64,000 bases of DNA from Panaeolus papilionaceus (GCA_015501605.1 JADNRZ010000005.1:434001-498000); one strand, 5' to 3'; numbered from the stretch's first letter, positions 1-13,632 are shown. Numbers and translations: made by a program. Notes: generated from the sequence alone by a model not told the origin.

Positions 1-2385
1 TCTCGTATTCACGCCAAGAACTGTCGTGTCAAGGACTTCCTGAAGGTTTTGACGGTAAATATTCATTGCTTCAATAGTTGATTGATATTTCTTAATATAA
101 AAGCGCAGGCCTTTAAGAAATTGAGTAAAGGCCTCTCTAAACTTGCAGATGAATCCAGTTCATTTGATAGCAACTCCATCGCTGGGCTGCTGCGTGGTGC
201 TCCGGACCTCCTGCCTCATATCGCCGCCCTTGAGGCATTGTACACTGTCGAGAACGAAGATAGTAAGTTCCATTGACTCTGTCGGCATCAATTTCCTTTT
301 AATATAGGATCACAGGACCCGATGAGCTGCTTCCCCGCAGTGGCAAAGATGAAACATACGATAAGATTGTCGCGGAGATCAAGTCGCTTGAGAAAAGTTT
401 GCATAATGAACTCGAAAAGATGAAGAAGGATTTAGGGTATTTGATTGCTCTTCTTCATTCCGTCGTTCGTTCAGCACTGACTTCGATCCAGACTAAACTT
501 GACTTATTGGCATAGTGCAGTCGGGAACAAGGTAAATGGTGATCGTTGATAGTTCTGAAACTGCTCTGATACCGATTTTCTATTAGGATATCTACTTAGT
601 CGAAGTCCCTGCCAGTGTCAAGAAAGATAAAGTTCCCAGTGATTGGGTCAAGTCTGGGGGTACCAAGGTCAGTCTAACCCTCAACCCCAGAATTTCCTCC
701 ACAGATTTAATGATATTCCTTTAGGCCAAAACCAGATACGTCGTAGGAGCTCTTCAAAAGCGGATCCGTCAGTTGAAGGAAGCTCAAGAGAACCGAAACA
801 CGGCCATCAAAACCTTCAAATTTCGCGTTTATGCTCAGTTCGACACTGATCGATCGTTGTGGCTGCGAGCTGTACGCGTGTTTGCGGAACTAGACTGCTT
901 GTTCAGTCTGGCGAAATCGTCCCTCGCTATTGGAGAACCTGCATGTCGACCAACGTTTGTGGACGGCGATGAGTCCGTGGTTGACTTCACGGAGCTTCGC
1001 CATCCTACCCTATGCCTGAGTACTAGACTGAGTAGCTTCATTCCAAATGACGTGAAACTGGGTGGGGATTCTGGAAAGATTTTACTCCTGACAGGTGGGT
1101 TCTTTGGAATTTCTCTAGTCTGGTGTCTCATCCCTGATTCGCAAATTCCGCAGGTCCCAACATGGCGTAAGCATCACTGGCCACATCTCTGTGCTGACAT
1201 TAATTAATAACTTTCCCCTTCATCGCTCTCCTTCCTATAGAGGCAAATCTACTGTGTGTAGCAACCCTGATAGGCCCTGTGAACGTAGATTGACGATGTT
1301 CTCTCCATAGGTCATGCGTATGACGGCTACAGGTGTTATCATGGCACAGCTGGGCATGCTTGTACCTGCATCCAGTGCTCGGTGCGTATTATTAATACAC
1401 CCTGTTGTGTAATGCTCGCTAATTTTAGGCATGTGGTTGTTCTAGCCTCAGTGCCGTTGACACGATTATTACTCGTATGGGTGCATATGACAACATGTTC
1501 TCCCATGCAAGTACATTCAAGGTTGAACTGGACGAGTGGTAAGCTTGAATCTTTTTATTTCGAGTAATTCAGCCGGTTGACCTTTATTTCCAGCTGCAAG
1601 ATTTTGCGAAATGCAACCCCGAAGTCCCTTGTAATTCTTGATGGTATGCCTCCGAGGTTTAATTAATATTAATATATCTTCTGATCGTATTTTCGTCAGA
1701 ACTTGGTCGAGGAACTTCTACATTTGTAAGTCCTGTACTTTCCCTTTTTCATTGACATACAGATTAACGAATCCATTAGGATGGAATGGCCATCGCTAGC
1801 GTATGTTTTTATTGTTTATGCCCGAGGGCATATTACTTACCATTTCTTACACCAGGCTGTCTTACACCAACTTGCCACCCATGTTGTTCCTCTAACCTTT
1901 TTTGCAACTCATTATGGGTCCCTGACGGATGATTTCTCTTATCATCCTAATGTTCGCAAGATGTACATGTCAACTCTCGTTGATGATGAGAAGCACGAGG
2001 TATGTCTGGCCTCCTTGCTTACTGGTGCAGTGCCTCATTGCTAATACGACGGACTTAACACTAGCTCGTGTTCTTGTACAAACTCATTGACGGTGTCGCA
2101 GAATCGTCCTTTGGAACGCATGTTGCCAATCTCGCCGGTGTCCCAATCAAAGTCGTGGAACGTGCCGACACTATTTCCCAAGACTTTGCAAAACAGTTCA
2201 AGGAGAAACTACAGATCAAGCAAGAGCAGCACGCTTCAGCAAAGATGCCTCTTGTGGCGCAGGCTGACTTTGCTTATCTCTACAAACTTACCACTGGAAA
2301 ATTGGAACTTCCTGAGGATCCCATCAGGAGGCGAGAAGTTTTGGGTCGCATGAAGGCGATTGTCGCTCGCTATGTCAAATCTTGA
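1..2385 (+). CDS. MSH6: DNA mismatch repair protein MSH6, C-terminal part (start lies outside the window)
   Basis: MutS-family ATPase that pairs with MSH2 in the nucleus to recognise base mismatches and small loops (family knowledge). The window starts inside the lever/clamp region. Readable pieces include SRIHAKNCRVKDFLKVLT, ITGPDELLPRSGKDE, the clamp segment ending KTRYVVGALQKRIRQLKEAQ, and FRVYAQFDTDRSLWLRAVRV. The ATPase domain follows: Walker A GPNMAGKST, VMRMTATGVIMAQLG, the Walker B segment LVILDELGRGTSTFDG, and FFATHYGSL with its His switch. The C-terminal helices (SSFGTHVANLAGVP onward) end at KAIVARYVKS and a stop at 2385. At least twelve short exons are needed. Walker A is spread over two 13-nt exons, 1154-1166 and 1241-1253. 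MSH6 is preferred over other MutS homologues because of the RYVVGALQKRI / AQLGMLVPA signature. I see no lesion in the part present. Confidence 0.9.
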
Positions 2386-2560
2386 ACTTTTCTTTTCGTG
2401 AATAACGATCATTTCTAATTGCTGGATGTCTTTTTCTATTGCTATCGCAATTGTACTATATCTCGATCGTAGCAACGCATGTTTTATAATCCTACACTTG
2501 CTCCATACCCAATCCCTATCATTACATGATTATAATACAGTTACACGTCCTATACCCCTA

Positions 2561-4891
2561 TCATGGTTGCACAGGAGTCGAGTCATCCCCCATTATATGT
2601 ATTGGAATCGAGTTAGACCCATAACGATAAATGAAGTCCAACCAAAAGGCGCGCGCCTCCTCAGATGCAGATCTTGGATAGCCACTGCGTTCAAAGAACT
2701 CGACCAAGACGCGGAGAAATGTATCTAGTGCATTTTTGAACACCCTCGATGTCCGGTCGGGGCGATTGGCAGCAGAATACTTCTCATATATCCGGTGGAA
2801 CAGGTAAGGGTTGTCCAACACGGTGTAAGAAACCTTGTCTCTTGTGTTCTCGTCCATGCCCTTAGATGCCACAAGCCATTGTTGGGACGATATTATGAAG
2901 CTTGACAGGGTCTCCAGCATAGCTGCATTGGACGGTTTATTGTCGACAACGTCGTGGAATGATAGCAATATGAGTTTAACTCCTGCTAAGACGTCTGTAC
3001 CTTGTTCAGGATGCGGAATGCTCTCAGATTGATGATATTGCAAAAGATGCTGTTGAAGGAAATGCATGAAACGGATCTTTAAATCTGTTTAGGAAAATAA
3101 AGAGGACCCACAGGCGGGTAAGTATATGAACCATGATCGAGAACAAGGTGTAACTAACCTTCAGGAAGATCGGCTCCAATCTCGTGGCTCAGATCGTATG
3201 GTGAAGGACTTATATACTTTTCTATGTCGCCTAGGCTGCTAAGGCGATGCCAGTAGGTAGATCTAAGCTTCATATAGAGTTCAACACGATGTGGAAGGGA
3301 AGCGTTGTTGAAGGAAACGTTAAGCTTTGAGAGATATCGGAGGAGGTATGCCGAGGTGACGTCGAGAATGATGTGATTCGTCTTTTCTTGCCCGTCACCG
3401 TGGGGGGATGAGACCTGAAGATCTGTGCCAGACACGTCGGGGAAAAAACCACGCGTAATGTGTGAACAGACCTTAGGGGCGTTGTATGCAACTGAATAGT
3501 CCCGGAAGCATTGATAAACAGCATGAAGGGCTTCTGAGTTCTCCCTGAATGACTTTATGACCCAATCTAACCCGGAGATGATGTCAAAGTGGAGGTTTTC
3601 TGACGTCGTTCTTCGTTTTCGAATCCAGCGTATATCATGCTTGAACCAAACGCTTCCGGATGCCCGAGTGACGTCGACCACTTTGACGCGTGTTATGCCG
3701 AGAACATACTCCCGAATCCTCTTGAAGAGCTTTTTACCACGTCGGATCATCCGGATTGCTATCCAGGACTGAGGAGATTTGTATGGGCATTGGGAGTAGC
3801 TGAGATAGGTATCTCCACGTCGGCGGTCGAGGATGAATTGAATGGCAGGGGCTAGAGTCGTTATAGCAAGGAGAACCACCGCAAAACCGATGACAATCGT
3901 GATAGCCAAAGCGACCTTGTGGTTTAATTGCCACAATAGCTCGACGATGCCTGCGAAGAAAAGCAAAACGGCGGACTGAAGGAGAACGGGCAAGATCCCA
4001 ACAAAATACGGTATTTTCCATGCTTTCAACCCTTCGAAACGCATGTTGCGCACAGCAAAGATTTCACGGGAGTTCATTGAATGGTATCGTTGGTATTCTC
4101 GCAGCCATTGCAAACACAATGTACCAAGGAGAACGACGATGAGACTGAGACAGAGGCTGGTGAACCAAAATATGTTAATACGGACAGAAGATGGGGTGAC
4201 CTCAAACGGTGGAGGTTCGTTTGGAAGAGATATGTTTTGGCCTGCCGCAGCTAGTTGGTCGGAAATCTTGCTCAGGAGGGCTATAGTTGTGTCTGAAGGG
4301 TTTTCTGAGAGAAAGGTGTAGGATTCCACGCAGAAGGCTGTCGTAACACCACTGAACAAACCAGCCTATGAAATTTGTTTAAAACAGATTCAGGGGGTTA
4401 AGTTGGCTGAAGAAACACACGAAGATCAAAACGTTCTGTATCTCATCACGGTAGGCATTGCACATATTCATGTCATATTTCTTGGTGAGAAGATTGAGTT
4501 TGGTCCATGGATTTTTGTCTGTTGGGAGTGTATGATCCACCTGCTCCGTGCTACCCAACGGCTATTAAGTTGAAGACCATGTTAGCATGCGGGTTAGACG
4601 TGGTAAAACAGGTGTCCTTACATGGCCTTCGTTCAACTTTCCAAACTTCTCATTTTCTGTACTCATCCTGGGGTCCACCATCTCTTCCAGGATATCTGGA
4701 TGTTGGCCTTTCTTCGACCTACGGTCATTGGTCACTCTGCTGTTTGTGCTAGCAGGACGTTGACTGAGATTGCTGAGTCTCGAGTATGAAGATGGTGATG
4801 GTTGATGATCAGCATCACCGAACTCGCCTATGTTCGCTTCCGGGTCGCGCGTACTGAGCTTACTGTTACGCCCTAGACTTTTATCCTCCAT
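2561..4891 (-). CDS. DUF6535-domain membrane protein
   Basis: Four exons on the minus strand join in frame: 4891-4622, 4561-4421, 4365-3159 and 3084-2561, with introns of 60, 55 and 74 nt, giving a protein of about 713 aa. The N-terminus is disordered and charged (MEDKSLGRNSKLSTRD). It is followed by NPWTKLNLLTKKYDMNM and AGLFSGVTTAFCVESY, the typical entry to the DUF6535 domain, which is expanded in Agaricomycetes. Hydrophobic segments follow: FWFTSLCLSLIVVLLGTLCLQW, then a pair around IPYFVGILPVLLQSAVLLFFAGIVELLW and VALAITIVIGFAVVLLAIT. The remainder is a soluble helical region of about 400 residues. Family function is unknown; location in a membrane is inferred from the hydrophobic segments. 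A start at 4969 is possible in the same frame, but 4891 gives the more usual N-terminus. It is tail-to-tail with MSH6, 175 bases apart. Confidence 0.8.
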
Positions 4892-5111
4892 GAGAGTGGG
4901 TAGATGGACGCTCAAATATGAGCAACTATACGCAGCATTCAGCCAGCACAACCTGAAACGCGTCGTCAACGCCGTTGACAGCGTGCCGGTGCCCCGAATC
5001 TATGATTTCAGGGTCAGTTTATCAAGGCTTCAGGTAAAAATAGGATTTTATGCGGAATGATAATAATCGCACATCTCTTGAAAGGTATCTAGTATCAGCA
5101 TTGTATAACCT

Positions 5112-6067
5112 TCAAGTAGCAGAATACAACTCGAATTCCCAGGGATTTTGCTGTTTTGAACCCGAATCTGAGAACCATATCCTTCGCAAACGGCAGTTTG
5201 CATAGACACGCACGAAAGATATGTGTGAAAAGACACTACCAGGTACCCAAATATTTGTGACACTATTGTCAAGTGAGAGATGAGGAGAAGAAAAGTATGG
5301 CGGGAGAAATGCAACGTTGAGGCTGATGGTACTCCACGATGTTAAAAGATGCGCGTTGGACGCCGGAAATGAAAGAGGCAGCAATAACAGGGGCAAAGGA
5401 GTTCGTTCTTCCGACGATACAGACAGTCGTGGCTTTTGCTGTTCAGGGTTACGAGTCAGAATTTTTTTTAATGGGAAATATGGAAAGAAAACCAGTTTTC
5501 GAAGACAATATTTTAGAAAGACGATTCAGTTGTATTTGTAACTCAACATGATTCTCAAGCAATGGCAATTGACGCCTGCTGAACGAGTCGAGGGCGGTTC
5601 AAAACGAAGTAAGAAACATCCAAGTAATTTACCTGGAAGGTGGAAGCTCGTATGATGCCCCGCCGACCTGATGAGTCGACAATCCCTATCTCAAAACTCC
5701 ATGGCCGTCCCAGATTTCGCACTTGAAGATGAACCCAAGGGTGCTTAATACCAAGGTCTTGGCCAGCCAGAGATGGTGCATGAACGAAGGTTGTTCTAAC
5801 CGTGGGCGATTGGATATGTAACACTGTTTGGCATGCTTGGTAGCCCAAGCTCGATGCCCCATCCTGTTTTTCGTCCTCAGAAATGGCAGGAAGTTTGAGC
5901 AAGGATTTGGCATCTGGAATTGGACCATTCAGGTCGTCCTGCAGCAACTGCACGAATGAGTCCGCAGGTAGTGACTCGTCCACATTTGCATGAAATAATT
6001 CAAGTGGATTTGACCCGGTTGAAGAAAAGAGCGATATTATTGATGGTTGTACTGACGACAAGAGCAT
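5112..6067 (-). CDS. CFAP20/DUF667 (CFA20) domain protein
   Basis: Two exons, 6067-5633 and 5438-5112, join in phase 0 through a 194-nt intron, long for this locus, to give about 253 aa. The whole protein follows the CFA20 domain. The start MLLSSVQPSIISLFSSTGS matches the CFAP20 N-terminus layout. TVLHIQSPTVRTTFVHAP and LGIKHPWVHLQVRNLGRPW form the middle, with WSFEIGIVDSSGRRGIIRAS after it. The C-terminus contains FVRVYANCRLRRIWFSD and ends WEFELYSAT, the most conserved part of the family. Animal and algal CFAP20 is an inner-junction protein of ciliary doublet microtubules. Mushrooms have no cilia, so any role here must differ and cannot be read from the sequence. An insert of about 35 aa sits in the first half compared with the ciliary protein. 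The start at 6067 is chosen over 6160 because the domain begins there. Confidence 0.75.
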
Positions 6068-9000
6068 GTTGGATGATGGAACGATGAAGACCCAGGATTT
6101 TACAAATTGGAAATCATCAGTGCCCGGCTGTTCCGTGCCGGTTAACCGGAAATCAGACACCCCCGAAGTGTCACTAGTAGAACAACTAACAAGTGCTAAG
6201 TTTGGTCCTGAATATTCCAGCGTCTAAATTGTTATGCATTTACTTTTAAACGCTATTAGAGGTGAAGGATCCGCGTGCAGGGCTCTTGTGATCGAAAAAT
6301 TTTACTAATGGAAACTGCGTGAATCACCAACGGCACGCGCCTAGCGAACTCGAAGTCTCGAACGCTCGAAGCATGATGCAGCTGTACGTCGCAATCGATC
6401 CTAACATTTCGGACTCTTCTGGTAGATCCCCTCAAGATTCGAAGTCGTAAAAGAATATCATCAGGAAGTAGATTAATGAATTGCAGCTTCATTGTAAGGC
6501 ACATGACGCTTGCTTGAAGCAAGAGAAGGATTACATGAACGAAATTTTAATTTCCAGCTCATGAGACGGTATCAAGTGCATGACCGTCGGTTCTTGTACG
6601 TCCTGCGTGCCCAAATATGAGCCTGTTCATCCAGAGTACCGATAGGAGCAATATGGTGGTGGGGTGTCATCTGTGTTCCTCGTTTCGAGAACACTTCCAT
6701 ACGACGTACGAAAATGTCTTCGAGGTAGCCCGGATTGCCCGAGTGTATATGAAGCTTTGTACGTATGCGTGGAGCACCGTTAACATGCTTTGAAAGAAGG
6801 GGCGATCCTCTGAGGCTTCGACATGGACTTTGACTGTGAGTTGACGTTGCCTCCGGGGTGAAGTCAACCTGAGAATACACTGCAGAGTTCGTAAACAGGG
6901 TCGTGCCCGCGCTTACAATAGCAACAGTCACTGACTATTCTGTTGCAGGGCAATATGCACGCTGGTAGGCTCCAGGTTCCTTGATGCAGATCATGATCAG
7001 AACTATAGATGTTTCATTAAGTTGAAGACACCATTAAACCCGCTGTATTAGCCCTATTTCAGATCGCAACCACGAGAAGGTGAGGAATATACTTGCTGCG
7101 ATAAGAGTTTCAACAAGATCCATTGGATGGAAGGATCTCGAACTCACAACTTTACCCACTATCTGGCACAACAGTATGGGGTGACGCGCCCCACAGGTCT
7201 CTGCCAGAAAATTTGACGTAGGGAAAGGTGTTATCGAAGTGAGCCCATGGCGACAAAGTTCATATGCAATCGAAGCAAAAAAACCGCTGTGGAATCACAA
7301 CGCCTCCCATTAAATTTGATCCAACGCAGCAGTGTCGTTCATTCATAACATGCACGACATCGACCGCATACTGGTTGACTCCTGTTGTTCGAATGGAGCA
7401 CATCATTCTCATGCTAGTAGGGCGCGAGTAATGGATCGAATGTATCGAGTGTCAAGAAGGTGGCCGCTGACTTCCAAAGATCGATGCTAGAGACAGCAAC
7501 TGCACACTTGTTTGTTGTGCTGTCGGCCGACTCTCCTCGACAATAAATAAAAGCACCTCGAGGTGATCCGATTTTGGGGATACTGGTGTCCAGAGCATGT
7601 GCCGCTGCGTTGCAACTGACCGAACGTCCTCAGAAGCAAATCTGGTGCAGGCTCCGCAATCGAAGACAAGAATCAGCTTTTCTGACTCTGTCAGTGACGC
7701 AGTCAATCTCCACGCTCGGCGCGGACCACGAAGCAAGTCACAATCTACCTTTGCAATTGCGGGAGCATAAGCAAAAATTCTCAGAGTATACAACCCTAAG
7801 GCCCTAAGTCGAAGAACATGACGATTTGGAGGCAGGGTGAGCGGAGGAGAACCCTGCTTGGTTGCGAGTTTGCGTGGGTATTTTAAGATTCAAACTCCGT
7901 TTCAAAATATCTGCATCCAACACTTTCAGGTTCGCGGCGGTCATCCGACCTTGATCAGATAACTAACCTAAAAGCCTTTGTTCTGCTAACCTTCTCCACG
8001 TCAGCCGCAAAGTTGCTAGTTTATAGTTACCCTGCAGGAGGAGGAGCGGGGTTTTGCACCGCGTTGCACGCTCAGAAGCTAGGGCTACTTTAATAACCGG
8101 TACCAGTTGCAGGTTCGACGGAGGTCGCATACTAAGCGCTCTATGTCCTGAGGCGGAGTAAAAACTGCCATAGGACAAGCCAGCCCTCATGCTAGGAGTA
8201 CCACAAGGTGAAACTCAAACATCCATTTCAGTACAACACTCTCATAGAAGGGGCGTACGTAACCGTGGACCGTCTCATGAACTACCCTCCCCACTTCAAT
8301 GTATTGCCGTTCCTATAAGATGGCGAGACCTATTCAACCCTTTGTCTACACCCTGCGGTCTACAGCTCGGCATTCAAATATATGACTCAAATCTCTTTAT
8401 AATAGCACATCGTGCTTTTCATGACCTTCCTAGAAGAGCTGTGTCTCGCATCACATGCGTAATTGAGCGGTAAATAAATGTCAAAAAATCTTTAGCCGCG
8501 GAGATGAAAATTGCCACTAGTTTCGATCTGCCCCCCTCAGACCCTGGAGAATCTTTCTGTTATTTGCCTCAGTTCTCGAAAGGCAGAATACATTGAGTCT
8601 ACAACACGCCACGGAAACGAAGGATATGTTCGAATACCTCAAACCCATGCTCAATTTTAAGCAATAGTTGTGCAAGGCATCTATAGAGGTCCCCTGACTT
8701 CAAGGGTCCTGATGCGGGGGGGATTCACCTTTTGTTAAGCGAGTGCAATGCGTTAATCGCCTTGTTTTAAGGCTGAACTCGGCCGTTTTGTTTCTTGAGG
8801 CTGTGGACTCCTAGGTCCTTGATGAGTGAAAAATGCTGAGAAAAATCGAAATGAAGGCCTCAGGTTAAATGACATCGCGTTGACATAGGCTAAGACTGTC
8901 ACTTCAGTTTATTTACATTGGCCGGCGGTAATTCGGGTATTAAAACCCAGCTTTTTGCCTTTGTCACACTCAGCGACAGTCGCTCAAAGCGGAAGGGCGC

Positions 9001-12000
9001 TAGCGCCTGATGGCGGATCAGCGGTTGGCGAGTGCTTCGTTTCTGTTATTTTATAGCGTGGCTTGTGGAGGTATGTGCTAAAGCGACGGATATATCGAAC
9101 GATCTGACGTCAAGGGCATTCGCGGATTCCGTGCGTTATGGATCCGTTGCCTATGATATACATAAGAACTTGCGCCCACATTGACATACCTTAGGACACT
9201 AGTGGGTATACTTTGCGACCTCCCCAGAGCCATTTGAATGGGATCAGATCGTGTCGCAAGGTTTTTTTACTGTGGCATCATGTCGCGACGTTTGAATGGG
9301 GGAGGGGGGGTTCGAAGTGCATATATGGTTTTTCAATAAGCTCAAACCCACCAATGACAGCAGAGCACTTAGGATTGAGGGTGCCTCTTACCTACGGCAG
9401 GGTTCGCCTCGTTTCTCCCTATGAAGCATTAAATGGCGACGCAACGCATCATGAAGACTGTGCTAAAACAGTTCATCACTGCTGCAATATAGTTCTTTGA
9501 CGTATCACACACAAAGGTGGTGCTCTCTTACTGCGCTACTGCCTTTTGTGATTACAAATTACCCTCTGGGGGAGGTGTCAAGATAACTTTGTGCCAGTGT
9601 CTAAAGAATGTCGCACGTGTCTCTGACGCACGTCGCATCCTTTCCAACGGCGTCCTTCAAGTAACATCAAATGAATTTAAAAGTTCCTTCACGTATCAAA
9701 GCCCTTGGCTATTGAGACATATCTAGGTAAAGCAGTTGTCTGTGACGTGATGACCCGAGTGCATACGCAGTGTAATGGTTAGTCTTTTGCCCAATCTTAA
9801 CTAAAGCACCTACGAGGCGCCCTGGAGTCTCAGCTCAAGCAACGGGGTATTTTCATTAGGGAACATAGCCAAGGAAACGGTAGTCTCGGGACTTTCTACC
9901 GAGAAGGCAATGCTAAATAGAAACCAAATAACCTAGATTTAACAATACGGATCATTGGGTGAAGGACAGACGATAACAGCAGTAGTATAGTCGACAAGGG
10001 AGTCCTACCATGCTATTCGCGACAGTAATTTTATTACCACTGTCGGTGGTATCCTTGGGGTAAAAACAATCCGAGGGAGCGAGGTCCGAATGTTGACAAC
10101 ATATTTGGACACGGACCATATTCTAAGTTTATTTGTGCCCCACAACTTTATTTTATCTGTCGTGGGCAACAGATCATGTATTATCTGAAGCAGTACGCTA
10201 ATGTTAAACTGGGATGCATGACGAGCTTGAGTCACACTCTATGAGGATGAGCTTCGAGGGCCGCCCGTGCGAGCCGTCCGGTGATCGCAAGGGGGTTCCA
10301 GATGGTAGGGTCACCTGCTGTGCTAGTAATAGCAACCAACATATATGATCAATTAGGAATCTCTTACCTGTAGAGGTTGTGCATTACAAATTTCGAAACG
10401 AGGCGCTGTAGTATGTAGGCGTATGGAATAATTACCGAGAGCGGACAGGCGCGGTTCCACATAGATGACAGATCATCCCGGCCATCCGAACCTGCGTGTG
10501 ATGACCGCCGTGGCGCCTTCTGATATCCACTTCGGATGTGTCATCTAAAACTCGACCAACACCTCTCAGATGCCTTCCTACCCTTCTGATCCTACCACAT
10601 AAACTTTGAATGTCTCTTGTAACTTTGAACACCGACTGATGGTTAATTAATTTTTGTGCGATGTTAGCGCCGCAATGATATCGATGCCAAAACGGTCTAT
10701 CACTTAACAATCGATGTGATTTCGCAGGCGCTAAGTGTGAGGACTGCCAACTTGGGAAATGCGAGCAAATCCTCTTATTGTGGGTCCGTATGTGGGTTTA
10801 CAGAGCGATCGAATGAAGCGGGATTCGAAGCGTTCATGATTTTCTGTTCATTCAGCGGCCCACGGGACCCCGTACTTTTGGCGCCCGATTCCTCTACTCC
10901 ACTTGTCATCAACTAGGGCCCCGCTTGATGATATCGGGAATATGTCAGGACCAAAACGCCTTTCTTCCGTATTCTAGTCCCCAGTTTCTGCCATAACTGA
11001 CTGGTGCTGCATGACATGGTCTCGTGAGACGATGCAACTGATAACATCGATAACACAACTCAAACATAGGAACCCCAATCGTGTCTTGGTGCCCTTCGTA
11101 TGTAATAGCAAACTTCTCGCGTGTTATCGATTATTACAAGATCGTTCACATACACTCATATCAGAAGGACCCTAGTCAAATACTACTAGACTCACAAAAT
11201 TTTCCGAGCCCAGTTAGCAATATCCATCGCGCTTCTTCTCCATTCGTTTTATTTAATCCACTGTAGTAGCCGACCCTGGCTGCATGGCACTGATATCGAT
11301 GGATATTTTCGATTGGTACCATTGGTTTGAGAAAAGCTAAAATGACAGGCGATGTACAGCTTTGGAGAATTCATTTCTTTTTCATCAACGTCTGACACGA
11401 AATGTGTGATTTCCAGTGGGTGGGTCCCACAAGGTAAATCGCAATTCGTGATGCATGAACAATTCAAGCAATTGGGTGTGTGGACATGGAACGACACACT
11501 TGACATGAACATGTACTAGTATTCGATTGAATTCATCCGTCTATTCATTCCCTAGTTTCGTTCGTGTTCCACCTCCCATCTTCAATATGTGAAGATCACT
11601 TTAAAATTACAATGGGGGGTGTCGGAAGTTCCAACGAGAGCACAGCACCATGAGATGAAACTTCACAAAGAAGTTGTATGTATAATTTACGAATTTGACT
11701 GTTGAATTTCGAAATTCCGAGGGTTGTGAACGAGCGATGGGTGCGATTTCCAGGTGGCAGGACCCTCTCCGACTTGTGGCCGACGCCAGGTCTGTAAGTG
11801 CGTGTATGTATGCACTTCCTGGACCCTGAGAGCGACGAAACTCCACTCTTTCAATCAATAATACGATGGAGGTTGTTTTGCGTTCGAGCCATCCCCAATC
11901 CAATCGAATATACAATCGACGCATAATAGGTTGCAAATCGTCTTGTCCACAGAGGATCTCGATCTGCTTATGAGTCCAGCTCTTATGTCAGATCGTTTAT

Positions 12001-13632
12001 GAATATAGCGAGAGCCGCAGGTAAGGCAGGTTGCAGGCAGTTATGTAGAGACTGTCTCGCCATGTGCCTGAAATCTGCGCTTGATTTGCTTAACAATGAC
12101 ATGAGGCTGGTAGTGATCGAACTGCGCTGCCCAGCTTTTATGAAAAAGTTGGCGTGCTTAAACACTTTGTTCGAAACACTTGAAAAACTGTGTGCATGAA
12201 TGCGATGCTGCTCCTGAAGAGATAGGCAGACGAGCGTTTGTCAACAAGGATATTATGATTCCTGTCGTGTTCAACTTGTGTGGTTTGAGTGAAGAGAATA
12301 GCTGTTCAATGTGCTCTATTGTGATCATTTACAAGTTCACTCGTTAAGTAAAGTTTCGTTATATATTAACAACTACTCAGAAAGACAGGACGCTACGAGA
12401 TAGGGGCTGTCTATCTCCTGGTTGAGAATCGTTCTCGCCTCATCCGGGGAGATTCGGATTCGGAGCCTTTGCAAAGTTCGTTTGTGTCAGTTGGTACACC
12501 GAAAATACTAGTCATTCATGGTTTGAACTATTTGCGCCGTTCAGAAATGATAGAGTCCATTGGCTCCATGGAGCTCGATGCTATCTCGTGCTCTATGATC
12601 ATGAACCTCGTTCTTAAGATCAAATTCCGAGTTTACCCTAGATGGTCGACTTTGAATGAAGGCAGCAAAAAAGCATGCAGCGAGACTGCGAATCTTGACT
12701 AGTACAACAAATAAACACCCATCGAATCCTAGAGAGAAGAAGAGAGCGTTACAGATCAACTTATTGCGACGATCAAACCCGGTGCGCAAGGATATGAGAA
12801 GCAACGCGCTTCGAACTGACGAGAACGTCAATCGCGCAAAGATCGTGCGCATCCCTGAACGCGTGTTGCAATCTGCTGATGGTGTTTGGTTGGCCGCTCG
12901 ACTGCTCATGATGGGAATAAGTTGGGATTAGGGCCTCAATGAAGAGCAAGTGACCGAACGGCGAGTTGGTAGATGGCTTGCACTGCACAAAGGCAAAAAT
13001 AGGCAAATAAGCGACATAATATGTAGTTTTAACTGCCGAAACTGAAAAAGAAACTGAGTTATGATGCGCAGTGGTCAGAATTAGCCTCGTTTTCTGTTGT
13101 GGGTGCTCTGGCCGACGTCGGGAGGACGGAAAGAGCATGGATTGGCCGAAATGCCGAATAAAATGATGGTCGCGGAGAATGAAATTGCTTACGATGTGGC
13201 GTTGCGGATCCTCTCGAGAAACATGCCTTTTGTGGGAGTCTTGCAGGAAATTCAGCCCCCCCGTGTTAGTGGTGGGTGCAAATAGAGGGAATAGTAGAAA
13301 AATAAGAATAGTCAATACTTATCTTCAAATCATCAGGCACAAAGTTAAGAGATTAGTAGATCGGAGATCTGTGATCCTCGGTCAAAGTTACTGCTCAGCC
13401 AAAAAAACCTGCGACTTGACCACGCCTTAGTTTACGATGAAATCTGAATATTGAATCTTGAAAAGCTGCGTCCTTAATGAATGTATATCTTCAGTCAATT
13501 CTGCTTAACCCTGTATTCAACTCACCCACTGGCACTCACTTGCATAGAATCCTTTCAGCCATTCGACTTTTAAGCTATCCTTCGAGTTTAAAACACCCAT
13601 CCACTTCTCCACTCCTCCATCCTTACCTTTAA
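6068..13632. other. Long stretch without a recognisable gene
   Basis: About 7.5 kb in which no open frame reads like a protein: frames are short, without domain motifs, and not connectable through introns. Base composition looks balanced and I found no long repeats, LTR ends or terminal inverted repeats by eye. It could be ancient, fully decayed repeat DNA, regulatory DNA of the gene that starts at 13633, or host non-coding transcripts; the sequence alone does not say. Confidence 0.5.

Noticed and set aside
5317..5551. Two plus-strand open frames of about 70 codons
   Set aside because: They overlap the CFA20 gene second exon and intron in antisense and show no domain.
7120..7160. Minus-strand GTTCGAGATCC resembling a tRNA B box
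   Set aside because: One base too long for the B-box consensus and no acceptor or anticodon stem can be drawn around it.
10432..10710. Minus-strand Arg/His-rich frame of 92 codons
   Set aside because: Isolated, no motif, typical of chance frames in this gene-free stretch.
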